From NCBI GenBank assembly GCA_934155165.1, contig CAKPGS010000001.1, positions 1 to 61,233 of the forward strand: a DNA stretch of 61,233 nucleotides, given 5' to 3'. The translations under genes were made by a program, and so were the position numbers. How positions within the stretch are numbered: the stretch's first letter is position 1; each line of letters opens with the position of its first letter. Under the pieces are notes generated by a model. The model did not search any database, was not told where the DNA came from, and worked only from the letters and a program-made list of their open reading frames with translations. The stretch comes from an uncultured Clostridia bacterium. GTDB taxonomy: Bacteria > Bacillota > Clostridia > TANB77 > CAG-508. Shown here in pieces: positions 1-7,794 of the stretch.

Positions 1-111
1 TGGATTGTTTGACGTTAATTTATTTACATATTTATTTTTTATTTTCGGACGGACACCGCTGTTCGCCCCTACAGTGCCTCCCATTGTGATGGTTTTAGCA
101 TATTTGTTCAT
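1..111 (-). CDS. Partial prepilin-like protein (N-terminus only, runs off the left edge)
   Basis: An open minus-strand frame starts at an ATG at 109-111, nine bases after an AAGGAG ribosome binding site, and stays open for 37 codons to the window edge. Its last visible residues, NKLTSNN, resemble the leader NKMTSN of the complete prepilin-like protein just to the right, and the DNA there is also similar (AACGT-C-AAAC block), so I infer a tandem paralogue. Residues 13-24 are encoded by a copy of the TGTAGGGGC palindrome, an unusual in-frame insertion. A promoter lies upstream at 173-200. Without the rest of the gene the assignment remains tentative; it could also be a spurious frame. Confidence 0.45.
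   Translation of the reverse strand, partial: MNKYAKTITMGGTVGANSGVRPKIKNKYVNKLTSNNP
46..73 (-). repeat. TGTAGGGGC palindromic repeat, copy 1
   Basis: On the minus strand this reads TGTAGGGGCG followed by an imperfect hairpin and a CCGTCCG end. It belongs to the dispersed family seen at 6361, 30059, 39042, 49415 and 58360. This copy lies inside the open frame of the partial prepilin-like gene and is translated in frame. Confidence 0.7.
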
Positions 112-172
112 TTTACATTTCTCCTTCTTTTGTTTTTTTGCACAGCAGCCTATGCATTTGTTTTTATTCCAA

Positions 173-200
173 ATTATATATTAAATATTTTTTGTTGCAA
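173..200 (-). promoter_or_regulatory. Probable sigma-A promoter of the left partial gene
   Basis: Minus-strand TTGCAA (195-200) and TATAAT (173-178) are separated by 16 bases, about 60 bases upstream of the ATG at 111. Sequence match only. Confidence 0.5.
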
Positions 201-322
201 TAGTTAAAAAAAGTTTTAATATTATTATATTGTAAAATTATGAATATTTATATATGGTTCATATGGTCCATTTCCAGCCGAAAATTCGATGTAATCACAA
301 TTTGTAGGTATTACTTATTAAT

Positions 323-1504
323 TTATTGCTGTACTATTATTTCACTTACATATAAGTTTCCTAACCTACGTGCATAAGTAGTAAAATATAATTTTGTCGT
401 TCCTTCAGGTATCTGAAATTCTAGTGTAGCTCCTGGTTTAGCATTATTGCCAGTTGATGCTAACGAACTTCCTGAAGGTCCATTCTGTACAACACAGCAA
501 TTACGTGCTCCCTCAATTTTTATTTTCTTTCCAATAGCACTGCTATCCACATTTATCCAACCTTTATCAACTTTTTCTAAAATTTCAGCATCAGTATTCA
601 AATCGCCATCATATGCATTTTTACCAACAGCATCATCTGTTGTACATTCAATGTCTTTTTTTAGTACATATTCTTTTTTCCCATCTTTATACGTATTTAT
701 TATATTTTTTATTCCAGAAGATGTAATAATCGGATACTCTAATACTGTACTTACCATATCTTTTGTTTCTATTTCTATTGGTTTTGATTTCGTTACACCT
801 GCATATTTATCAACTGTCATTACATATACATTATATTTAGTAGCAACACTTAAATTGTTTATTTGGGTTGGTTTTACTGTATTCATAGCCTTTACTTCAT
901 TATTGGCAACTATAAAATATGCTACTATATCACTTTCACTATAACCATTTTTAAAATCAATATTTATATTTATTTCAGCATCTTCTCCATTTATTTCCCC
1001 AGCTGAAATCTCTATATTATTTATTACTTGGCTACTATAGTTCGAATCTGATATTTTTTCTCCATCTATACTTGCTAATTGAAATTTATTATTGATTTCA
1101 AATTCATATTTGTAATCTTTTAATTTAGTTAGAATTGATGTTGCATCTCCTATATTTACATCTGCTAAACTTCCAACTTCAACTTTTTTCTTCTTTACAT
1201 ACTCTATTTCATTATCATTGTCTAATTCATTTGCCAATTCTTGTAACGTTGGCATTCTTCGCTTTGTTACGTATGTATTCATTTGTACATTTGTAATTTT
1301 TAGACTTAATTTTTCTGTTGCATCTTCCTTGTTTGTTTCCTCACTTGCTGTTTCGGCTTTTTTAATTATTCCTCTTTCTCCCATTACCATATGTAAAGTT
1401 ACACCGGCTAAGATTAGCAATACAATTATGGTTATTATTAGAGCAATTAAGGTAATGGCAGAATTAGATTTTGAAGGTTGGACGTTTGACGTCATTTTAT
1501 TCAT
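323..1504 (-). CDS. Prepilin-like secreted protein with fibronectin III-like region
   Basis: 393 residues, start supported by AAAGGAG upstream. The N-terminus has a short polar leader, then Ala16 and a hydrophobic segment beginning ITLIALII (from Ile17), the pattern of class III (type IV prepilin) signal peptides. The position normally occupied by Glu5 of mature pilins is Ala. Residues about 160-250 look like a fibronectin III-type beta domain, and the C-terminal 90 residues (two adjacent Cys near 335) look like a beta-rich domain, so an exported adhesin or pseudopilin is likely. No pilus assembly genes are nearby. The partner prepilin peptidase is unknown. Exact function is not recognisable. 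Confidence 0.75.
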   Translation of the reverse strand: MNKMTSNVQPSKSNSAITLIALIITIIVLLILAGVTLHMVMGERGIIKKAETASEETNKEDATEKLSLKITNVQMNTYVTKRRMPTLQELANELDNDNEIEYVKKKKVEVGSLADVNIGDATSILTKLKDYKYEFEINNKFQLASIDGEKISDSNYSSQVINNIEISAGEINGEDAEININIDFKNGYSESDIVAYFIVANNEVKAMNTVKPTQINNLSVATKYNVYVMTVDKYAGVTKSKPIEIETKDMVSTVLEYPIITSSGIKNIINTYKDGKKEYVLKKDIECTTDDAVGKNAYDGDLNTDAEILEKVDKGWINVDSSAIGKKIKIEGARNCCVVQNGPSGSSLASTGNNAKPGATLEFQIPEGTTKLYFTTYARRLGNLYVSEIIVQQ

Positions 1505-1613
1505 TTTTTAATCTCCTTTTCTTTTGTTTTTATTTTTAATTATATCTAATAAACAATTAAATTATATTAACATATTTTCCTTTTCAACTTTTTTATTTAA
1601 CTTCCCTATAAAC

Positions 1614-1673
1614 ATACCATATAATTTCATAAAAAGCAATTTTATTTCTTACTTTTTCGAACTTATATGGTAT
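1614..1673. other. Inverted repeat between hemW and the prepilin-like gene
   Basis: Eleven-base perfect arms (ATACCATATAA at 1614-1624 and its complement at 1663-1673) enclose a 38-base AT-rich loop. It lies just downstream of hemW on the minus strand and could end its transcript, but there is no clear U-run. Confidence 0.4.
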
Positions 1674-1695
1674 ATTTTATGTTATCTTTTAAATT

Positions 1696-2814
1696 TTATA
1701 CAAATTCTTTCCATACTAAATTTGCTAAATCTATTCCTTTTTTAGTTAATTTTATATAGTTTAAATCTACTTCTAAAAGTTCTTCATTTACTAATTTCTC
1801 TATTTCATTTTTGTATATGTATAAAGGATTTTCTATAAATTTATTTTTAAACTTTTGTATGTTTACTCCTTCAATTTTTCTTAAGCCTAACATCATGTAT
1901 TCTTTTTGTCCATCTTCTTTATTTTGATCTTCTTCTAGTTTTATGTATTTTTTATAATCTTCAACGTATTCGTTAAAATTAGTAGTATTTGAATCTCTTT
2001 TTTTATTAAGATATGAATGTGCTGCAAGACCAAATCCTAAGTATTCTTTTTGTTCCCAACAGTCTGAATTGTGTTTTGATTCATAGCCTTTTTTAGCATA
2101 GTTTGATATTTCATAATGAATATATCCGCTTCTTTCTAATTTGTTTTTTACAAGCCAATACATTTTTCTTTCGAAATCATCTTCTGGAAGTACATATTTT
2201 CCTGCCATTACATCGTTATACATTATAGTTTCTTCTTCTAAAATTAATGAATAAATAGATATATGGTTTGGATTTAAGTTTATTATTTTATCTACCGAAT
2301 CTTCTAAATCTTTAATTGTTTGGTTTGGCAGTGCTAGCATTAAATCTACATTTATATTTTTAAAGCCAACTTCTTGCGCTAGTTTATAGGCTTCTAAAAA
2401 TTGTTCATATGTATGAATTCTTCCTATAGTTTTTAAAATTTTATTGCTAGTAGATTGCAAACCAATACTTATTCTATTAATTCCTACTTTTATATAATCC
2501 TCTAGTTTTTCTTTATTTACCGTTCCTGGGTTTACTTCTATTGTAATTTCTGCATTTTTGTTTATTTCATAATTCTCCTTTATAGTGTTTATAATTTCTA
2601 CAATGCTTTTGCTATTAATATAAGAAGGTGTCCCTCCACCTATATAAATAGTATTTACTATATACTGGCTATTTTTATTTTCTATTATTTCTTTTTTTAA
2701 TGCTTGTATATATTCGTTTTCTCTTTGGTTTATATTTTCAAATGAAATAAAATCACAATAGCTACATTTTTTTGCACAAAAAGGTATATGAATATATATT
2801 CCTATTTCTTTCAT
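1696..2814 (-). CDS. hemW: HemW-like radical SAM protein
   Basis: 372 residues. The radical SAM CxxxCxxC cluster motif is at Cys13, Cys17 and Cys20, followed by the Asp-Phe typical of the HemN/HemW family, and GGGTP is at 59-63. The length and the absence of the extra N-terminal region of true HemN point to HemW, a heme chaperone in characterised relatives, although such genes are often named coproporphyrinogen III oxidase. The start overlaps the whiA stop in ATGA, so translation is probably coupled. No other heme genes are in the window, so the physiological role here is open. Confidence 0.9.
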   Translation of the reverse strand: MKEIGIYIHIPFCAKKCSYCDFISFENINQRENEYIQALKKEIIENKNSQYIVNTIYIGGGTPSYINSKSIVEIINTIKENYEINKNAEITIEVNPGTVNKEKLEDYIKVGINRISIGLQSTSNKILKTIGRIHTYEQFLEAYKLAQEVGFKNINVDLMLALPNQTIKDLEDSVDKIINLNPNHISIYSLILEEETIMYNDVMAGKYVLPEDDFERKMYWLVKNKLERSGYIHYEISNYAKKGYESKHNSDCWEQKEYLGFGLAAHSYLNKKRDSNTTNFNEYVEDYKKYIKLEEDQNKEDGQKEYMMLGLRKIEGVNIQKFKNKFIENPLYIYKNEIEKLVNEELLEVDLNYIKLTKKGIDLANLVWKEFV

Positions 2815-3671
2815 TTATTTCCCCTTAATTCATTTGCTATTTCTTGAATCTTTTTCAATCTATGGTTTACCCCAGACTTTCCAATAGGCTCTTTTAATAA
2901 TTTTCCAAGTTCTACTAAACTTATGTCTGGATTTTCCATTCTTAAATTCGCAATTTCTTTTAGACTATCTGAAAGTTTATCTTCGGCCTTTGATTTATAA
3001 ATAAATTTAATATCTTCTATTTGTCTAACTGCTGCATTAACTGTTTTATTTAAATTTGCTGTTTCACAATTTACTTTTCTATTTACATTATTTCTAATAT
3101 CTCTTATTACACGTATTTCCTCAAAATTTATTACTGCTTTTGAAGCACCAATTAGAGCTAGGAATTTTGATATTTCTTCTCCATCTTTGCTATATAATGA
3201 ATAACTTGATTTTCTTTCTAATTCTTTAAAAGTAATTTCAAACCCTTGCATAATATTTTTTAAAATATTTGCATATTCTTTGTTTTCTAATGAAATTTCT
3301 ATATGATATTTTTTGTTAGGGTCATTTATTGAACCTGAACCCAAAAAGCTTCCACGTATAAAGGCTTTTTTTAGGTTTTCTTTTTCTATATTACCTAATA
3401 AATTTATATATTCTGTTATATTTTCTATATTAAATTTAATTATAAATAAATTTCCTTTTACACATATATCGTAATCTATATTTAAGTTATTAAGTAATTT
3501 GTTTAGTCTGTTAATGTTGTATTCGTTTTCTGTTGAATATTCTATTTTATTCTTTTTTATAGCTATATTAGAAGAAATTAAGTAACCTAAAAATTCATAT
3601 TTTACCTCTTCTTTATTTTTCAAATTATTTGTTTTGCTTAATTCTTCTTTAATTTCAGATGAAAAAGACAT
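2811..3671 (-). CDS. whiA: WhiA DNA-binding protein
   Basis: 286 residues. The N-terminal two thirds match the degenerate LAGLIDADG homing-endonuclease fold of WhiA, beginning MSFSSEIKEEL, and the C-terminal 80 residues form the helix-turn-helix (DISLVELGKLL, then SGVNHRLKKI). WhiA affects sporulation, division and chromosome segregation in Gram-positive bacteria. It usually sits beside rapZ and yvcK; here it is sandwiched between prmC (2-base gap) and hemW (4-base overlap), while yvcK is 23 kb away and no rapZ is visible. Confidence 0.93.
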   Translation of the reverse strand: MSFSSEIKEELSKTNNLKNKEEVKYEFLGYLISSNIAIKKNKIEYSTENEYNINRLNKLLNNLNIDYDICVKGNLFIIKFNIENITEYINLLGNIEKENLKKAFIRGSFLGSGSINDPNKKYHIEISLENKEYANILKNIMQGFEITFKELERKSSYSLYSKDGEEISKFLALIGASKAVINFEEIRVIRDIRNNVNRKVNCETANLNKTVNAAVRQIEDIKFIYKSKAEDKLSDSLKEIANLRMENPDISLVELGKLLKEPIGKSGVNHRLKKIQEIANELRGNK

Positions 3672-3673
3672 TT

Positions 3674-4516
3674 TTATTCCTTTCTTGCAATTACAATTCT
3701 ATAATTGCCACCTAAATCTTTTACTGTTTCTATATCTTTGTATTTTCCTATATCTTGTAATAGTTGTGTTACACTATTTTGTTGATTATATCCTATTTCA
3801 AGCAATAAATAACCATTTTCGTTTAAATATTTAAATGCATTATTAGCGATTGTTTTATAAAATTTTAATCCATCTATTCCACCATCTAAGGCTAAATGTG
3901 GCTCATTTTGTACTTCTATTTCTAGTTTATTTATTGTTTCTGTTTCTATATATGGTGGATTTGAAACTATTATATCAAACTTTTCTTCTATATTGTTAAA
4001 CATATCTGAATTTATAAATTTTATTTTATTTTCTACATTATTATTTATAGCATTTTTATTTGCAACATTTAAAGCATTATTTGATATATCAACCGCTATT
4101 ATTTGAGTATTATTTATCTTTTTTGCTAATGATATTGCTATGCATCCGCTTCCTGTGCACATATCTAATATCTTATTTTTCTGTGTTTTTTCTGCTATTT
4201 CGATTGTCTTTTCAACTAAAATTTCTGTATCTGGTTGAGGTATTAAAACATTTTCATCAACATAGAAGTCTAATCCCATAAATTCTTGCTTGTTTGTTAT
4301 ATATTGAAGTGGCTTTCCTTTTATTAATTCTTTTATGCAATTTTCATATTTTATTTTATCCTCTTGTTTTATTTCTTCTTCACTATGTATTAATAAGTAT
4401 TCTTTTTTTACATTTAAAATATTTGCAAGTAATATTTTTGCTTTTAATGTGCTATTTTCTATATTATTTTGTTTTAAATTATTTATTTCTTTTTTTAATA
4501 TTTCTTCTATGTTCAT
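3674..4516 (-). CDS. prmC: Release factor glutamine methyltransferase PrmC
   Basis: 280 residues. It methylates the Gln of the GGQ motif in peptide chain release factors using S-adenosylmethionine. The SAM-binding motif DMCTGSGCIA is at 118-127 and the substrate-side NPPY motif at 186-189; the N-terminal helical domain is present, so the protein is full length. It leads a three-gene operon with whiA and hemW. The usual upstream neighbour prfA is not present; RNase P RNA lies upstream instead. Confidence 0.94.
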   Translation of the reverse strand: MNIEEILKKEINNLKQNNIENSTLKAKILLANILNVKKEYLLIHSEEEIKQEDKIKYENCIKELIKGKPLQYITNKQEFMGLDFYVDENVLIPQPDTEILVEKTIEIAEKTQKNKILDMCTGSGCIAISLAKKINNTQIIAVDISNNALNVANKNAINNNVENKIKFINSDMFNNIEEKFDIIVSNPPYIETETINKLEIEVQNEPHLALDGGIDGLKFYKTIANNAFKYLNENGYLLLEIGYNQQNSVTQLLQDIGKYKDIETVKDLGGNYRIVIARKE

Positions 4517-4556
4517 TTTTACTCCTTATAAAATTTTTTTTATATTACTAAAATAA

Positions 4557-4574
4557 GGACCAATTTTTTGGTCC
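4557..4574 (-). terminator. Terminator after RNase P RNA
   Basis: A 7-bp stem GGACCAA/TTGGTCC with a short A/T loop lies just past the 3' end of rnpB. The T-rich flanks on both sides suggest it can work in either direction. Confidence 0.6.
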
Positions 4575-4593
4575 TTTTAATTTTATAAAAAAA

Positions 4594-4936
4594 GAGTAAA
4601 TCTGTAAGCCGGGTTCTGTCTAGGACAGTCATTTATCTATTACATATGTTACCATATGTCTCAAAGCCACCAATTTAGAGGACGACGAGCAGTCTTAACC
4701 CTCTGTTTAGGTGTTGCTCCAGATGGGGTTTACATTGACCCTGTATGTCACCATACAAGCGGTAAGCTCTTACCTCACCTTTTCACCCTTACCTATAAAA
4801 TAGGCGGTTATTTTCTGTTGCACTTTCCTTAAGGTCACCCTTACTGGACGTTATCCAGCATCATTGCTCTATGGAGCCCGGACTTTCCTCGTACGCTGCC
4901 TTGCGGCCTTGCTATACGCGACCATCCAATTTACTC
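4594..4936 (-). ncRNA. rnpB: RNase P RNA
   Basis: About 343 nt. On the minus strand the 5' part reads GAGGAAAGTCCGGGCTCC, the conserved P4/J region, and the 3' end carries the complementary AGAACCCGGCTTAC segment. The ends GAGTAAA and TTTACTC pair to form P1, which fixes the boundaries. RNase P removes 5' leaders from pre-tRNAs. A strong promoter lies directly upstream and a terminator downstream, so it is an independent transcript. The protein partner RnpA is not in the window, but YlxR (RnpM), a reported RNase P modulator, is encoded at 10938. Confidence 0.96.
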
Positions 4937-4943
4937 TTTTTCT

Positions 4944-4972
4944 ATTTTACATAAATTTATGTTATTTGTCAA
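4944..4972 (-). promoter_or_regulatory. Sigma-A promoter of rnpB
   Basis: Minus-strand TTGACA (4967-4972), 17-base spacer and TAAAAT (4944-4949), placing the start of transcription at about 4937, the first base of the P1 helix. Confidence 0.8.
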
Positions 4973-4995
4973 TTATAATAAGTGATAAAAAAACA

Positions 4996-5024
4996 GAAAT
5001 CACATATCTCTTATATGTGATTTC
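4996..5024 (-). terminator. Terminator of the 5103 gene
   Basis: Perfect 12-bp stem (GAAATCACATAT and complement) with a 5-base loop, followed on the minus strand by a run of T. It separates the unknown gene at 5103 from rnpB. Confidence 0.8.
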
Positions 5025-5033
5025 TATTTTAGT

Positions 5034-5059
5034 TGTAGAGGCAGACGCCTCTGTCTGCC
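5034..5059 (+). repeat. TGTAGGGGC palindromic repeat family, diverged copy 2
   Basis: TGTAGAGGCAGACGCCTCTG followed by TCTGCC. It is the only copy in the window with the TGTAG end on the plus strand. Its core GACGCCTCTGTC is shared with copies at 30059 and 39042. A second small hairpin (GTGGC AAA GCCAC) follows at 5063-5075. Confidence 0.7.
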
Positions 5060-5102
5060 CATGTGGCAAAGCCACTTTTTAGTAAACATGTTTAAAATAT
5101 TA

Positions 5103-5702
5103 TTATTTAATGATGTGAGTCCATCTCCTACAGCTACTTGCATCTTTGATTCCGCCACCACACTCAGTATTACATGTTTTACAGCTTTTACCAATTAATT
5201 TTATTAATTCATTGGTTTTTTCTTGTATTTTGTATTCTGGGTTCTGCTGTAACTGTGACTTATAATAAGAAACAATGTCTTCATATGTTTCTGTGGTATA
5301 CACCTTAATGTTATATCTAATATCTCTATACCTCAAACAACTTGTTGTATCCATAACTTGATGTCCTTTTTCATCATAATGTACACCATCTGAATCTAGA
5401 AAATAAGTACCCATTTTCTTTGGATTTTCATAGTCTGATATTAAGAAATTATTTTCTACTACATCATACGTTATAATATAGCGAAATTTATCATATCCCC
5501 TTTCTTCTTCACTTGTAATCCAAGGAACTCTCTCTTTTAAGTTACCGGATCTTAACTGTTCTTTCATATTTTCATATTCTTCTTCTGTTACATGGCAAAC
5601 CATTATTGGAATTGCTTTCCGATAACATTCATCCACGAAATCATACAAAGACATATTTAATTCTTTGTCCTCTTCTTCATACATAGCAATTATTTTACTC
5701 AT
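5103..5702 (-). CDS. Unknown protein with Cys-rich C-terminus
   Basis: 199 residues, start supported by AAGGAGG. No family recognised. It is acidic and probably cytoplasmic, with no signal peptide or membrane segment. The last 35 residues contain a CxxCxxxC cluster plus a further Cys, which could bind a metal. It is transcribed alone from its own promoter (5805-5832) through a leader of roughly 100 bases that contains a 12-base palindrome, and ends at the hairpin at 4996. Its composition is less AT-biased than that of its housekeeping neighbours, so it may be an acquired gene. Confidence 0.7.
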   Translation of the reverse strand: MSKIIAMYEEEDKELNMSLYDFVDECYRKAIPIMVCHVTEEEYENMKEQLRSGNLKERVPWITSEEERGYDKFRYIITYDVVENNFLISDYENPKKMGTYFLDSDGVHYDEKGHQVMDTTSCLRYRDIRYNIKVYTTETYEDIVSYYKSQLQQNPEYKIQEKTNELIKLIGKSCKTCNTECGGGIKDASSCRRWTHIIK

Positions 5703-5804
5703 ATTTTTTCCTCCTTCAATATTAATTGAGATGTTTATAGTTTCTTTATGTTTACTCCATATGGAGGTATTAAAATTTAATAGCTATTCAGCTAAATTAT
5801 TTGA

Positions 5805-5832
5805 ATTATATCACGTTTTTCTCAGAAATCAA
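5805..5832 (-). promoter_or_regulatory. Sigma-A promoter of the 5103 gene
   Basis: TTGATT (5827-5832), 16-base spacer, TATAAT (5805-5810) with an upstream TG extension. A palindrome CTCCATATGGAG lies in the leader. Confidence 0.6.
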
Positions 5833-5851
5833 CATTAATATAGCTATTTTC

Positions 5852-6172
5852 TTAAATTCTATCTATATAATTCATTTTTGAATTATAAATATGTACAATA
5901 TAAATAATATTTCTTTCTTCATAAATTGAGTATAAAATAATATAATTTTCAACTGCGATTTTTCTATATGTTAAATTGGAATATTTTCTTATAATTGGAT
6001 ATATTTTAGGATTGAATTTTAAATTTTGAACAACATCTTCAATTCTTAACATTAATTTTTTAGATGTTTCTTTTTGATATAAATTATTTGAAATATAATA
6101 AAAAATATTATTGAGTTCTTGTTTTGCATCTTTAGTAAATACAATTTTATATGAATTTTTATTTATACTCAT
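5852..6172 (-). CDS. parE: ParE/RelE-type toxin
   Basis: 106 residues with the compact RelE/ParE fold pattern: an N-terminal strand (YKIVFTKDAKQEL), two helices with a YYISNNL segment, then strands carrying RKIAVENYIILYSI and IYIVHIY. Family members inhibit DNA gyrase (ParE) or cleave mRNA on ribosomes (RelE); the sequence alone does not settle which. The ATG overlaps the end of the short antitoxin frame, the classic arrangement of a type II toxin-antitoxin operon. The toxin looks intact. Confidence 0.8.
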   Translation of the reverse strand: MSINKNSYKIVFTKDAKQELNNIFYYISNNLYQKETSKKLMLRIEDVVQNLKFNPKIYPIIRKYSNLTYRKIAVENYIILYSIYEERNIIYIVHIYNSKMNYIDRI

Positions 6173-6332
6173 ATTTTTCTCTCATTTCTTTAAATACTAA
6201 ATCTGCATCCTCAATATCTCCATTTTTTATTTGTTCTTCTGCTTTTTTTAGTTTTTGTATCAATCTTTCTTCTTTTTTGTATTTTTTAGAAATTATTTTT
6301 TTTATATCTTGAATATAAATTTCTTTTTGCAT
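6159..6332 (-). CDS. Putative antitoxin of the ParE-type pair
   Basis: 57 residues, easily missed because it is so short. The frame runs from an ATG at 6330-6332 to a TAA at 6159-6161, overlapping the toxin start by 14 bases. It is highly charged and largely helical (KKIISKKYKKEERLIQKLKK), then has an acidic tail (NGDIEDADLVFKEM) resembling the toxin-wrapping C-terminus of ParD/RelB-type antitoxins. No obvious ribbon-helix-helix N-terminus is visible, so it may autoregulate differently or not at all. Confidence 0.7.
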   Translation of the reverse strand: MQKEIYIQDIKKIISKKYKKEERLIQKLKKAEEQIKNGDIEDADLVFKEMREKYEYK

Positions 6333-6360
6333 GAAATCACTTCCTAATATTAATTTATTT

Positions 6361-6388
6361 TAGGACACGGAGCACCGTGCCCCTACAC
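6361..6388 (-). repeat. TGTAGGGGC palindromic repeat, copy 3
   Basis: Minus-strand GTGTAGGGGCACGG, then TGCT and CCGTGTCC. It lies in the gap between the end of nrnA and the antitoxin start. Confidence 0.75.
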
Positions 6389-6408
6389 ATTAATTAAAGT
6401 TAAAATTT

Positions 6409-7362
6409 TTATTTTAATGATTTTTTTATTTCGTTTATTATTTTATTTTTTATTTCTTCTGGCTCTCCACTTATTTTGCAACCTGCTGCTCTTTGGTGTC
6501 CTCCACCACCAAACATTAAACATACATCATCTACATTTAAGTAGTTGTTTGATCTTAATGATACTTTATATGCTCCGTCTTCTGCTTGGTGTAAAAATAT
6601 AGATACTTCTACTCCTTCTATATCTCTACCTAGGTTTACTATTCCTTCGTGGTCTCCTTCTTCTGCTCCTACTTTTTGTTCATCTTCTGTTGTAATATAT
6701 GTAAATGCAATTTTTCCTTCTTCTAAAAATTGCATTCTATCCATTGCAAATTTTCTAAGTTCAAAGTTTGCTTTAGATTTTATTTGCATTGCTTGTTTAT
6801 ATATGTTTGATACGTTTACACCACATCTTAATAATTCTGCTGCAAATTCAAAAGTAACCTCAGATACACCTTCATATTTAAATCCACCTGTATCTGTAAT
6901 TATTCCTGTAAGTAAGCATGTTCCTATGTCTTTTGTTATTTTTACTCCCAAATATTCAAATATTATTATTAAAATTTGGCAACAAGCTGGAGAAGTATGA
7001 TCTACATAGTTTATATCTGCAAACATTGGATTCATATTATGATGATCTATTGAAATTGTTGTTTGTGCATCTTCAAAATATTTAGCACAATTACTAACTC
7101 TTTTTTGGTCTCCACAGTCTAATGTTATTGTTAAATCATAGCTCTCTATATCTGTTTCCTTTTTTATTTCATCTGCACTAGGTAGAAAATTAAAGGTTCT
7201 TGAAAATTCTGGTATTATAACATCCGGATTTTTTCCTAATTGTTTTAATGCTAAATTCATTGCTGTTGCACTACCAATTGCATCTCCATCTGGGCTTTCA
7301 TGTACTAATATTGCTATTGTTCCTGCCTTTTGAATCGCATCTTTTATATCATCTAATGTCAT
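6409..7362 (-). CDS. nrnA: NrnA-like DHH phosphoesterase
   Basis: 317 residues. DHH-family motif I HESPDGDAIGS is at 21-31, motif III DHH at 106-108, a GIITDTGGF motif follows, and the C-terminal DHHA1 substrate domain carries GGGGHQRAAG. Relatives degrade short oligoribonucleotides (nanoRNase) and pAp, or cleave linear dinucleotides. It follows rbfA by 3 bases at the end of the nusA-infB operon, the usual location in Firmicutes. Manganese is the expected metal. Confidence 0.92.
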   Translation of the reverse strand: MTLDDIKDAIQKAGTIAILVHESPDGDAIGSATAMNLALKQLGKNPDVIIPEFSRTFNFLPSADEIKKETDIESYDLTITLDCGDQKRVSNCAKYFEDAQTTISIDHHNMNPMFADINYVDHTSPACCQILIIIFEYLGVKITKDIGTCLLTGIITDTGGFKYEGVSEVTFEFAAELLRCGVNVSNIYKQAMQIKSKANFELRKFAMDRMQFLEEGKIAFTYITTEDEQKVGAEEGDHEGIVNLGRDIEGVEVSIFLHQAEDGAYKVSLRSNNYLNVDDVCLMFGGGGHQRAAGCKISGEPEEIKNKIINEIKKSLK

Positions 7363-7365
7363 ATT

Positions 7366-7743
7366 CTATTCTTCTCCTTCACTTTCTGGTTTTACATCTT
7401 TCATTATGTCTTTTAAAATTGAATCTATTTTTGCCCCATATTCCATAGAGTCATCTAATTCAAATATAATTTCTGGTGTATTTCTTAAATTTATAGATTT
7501 TGCTACTTCTGAACGTACAAAACCGGAAGATTGTTTTAAGCCTCTTAACGTTGCTTTTGTATTTTTCGCATTTAATATGCTTACATATACTTTAGCAAAT
7601 TTTAAATCTGTTGTTACTTTAACCTTTGTAACAGATATAAGACCTGTAACGTCTGGATTTTTAATTTTATTAGAAATAATGTTACTTATTTCTTTTTTCA
7701 TTTCTTCTTCTACACGGTTAAATCTATTATTATTTTTTTGCAT
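7366..7743 (-). CDS. rbfA: Ribosome-binding factor A
   Basis: 125 residues. A KH-like small protein that binds the 30S subunit and assists 16S rRNA 5'-end maturation. The sequence shows the family pattern: RFNRVEEEMKKEIS at the N-terminus, PDVTGLISVTKVKVTTDLKFAKVYVS in the centre, and RNTPEIIFELDDSMEYG near the end. Full length with a short acidic tail. It lies between infB and nrnA, as in most Firmicutes. Confidence 0.94.
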   Translation of the reverse strand: MQKNNNRFNRVEEEMKKEISNIISNKIKNPDVTGLISVTKVKVTTDLKFAKVYVSILNAKNTKATLRGLKQSSGFVRSEVAKSINLRNTPEIIFELDDSMEYGAKIDSILKDIMKDVKPESEGEE

Positions 7744-7766
7744 AATATCACCTCGTTTTTTTAATT

Positions 7767-7790
7767 AGGACGCAATTTTTTGCGTCCCTA
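7767..7790 (-). repeat. Short palindrome between infB and rbfA (repeat family member)
   Basis: Minus-strand TAGGGACGCA, A/T loop, TGCGTCCT. It shares the TAGGG end with the TGTAGGGGC family but has a different stem. It is four bases past the infB stop and could slow or stabilise the transcript end. Confidence 0.55.
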
Positions 7791-7794
7791 TATT

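Noticed and set aside
5063..5075. Small GTGGC/GCCAC hairpin as an independent terminator
   Set aside because: It lies between two better terminator-like or repeat structures and there is no plus-strand gene to end there.
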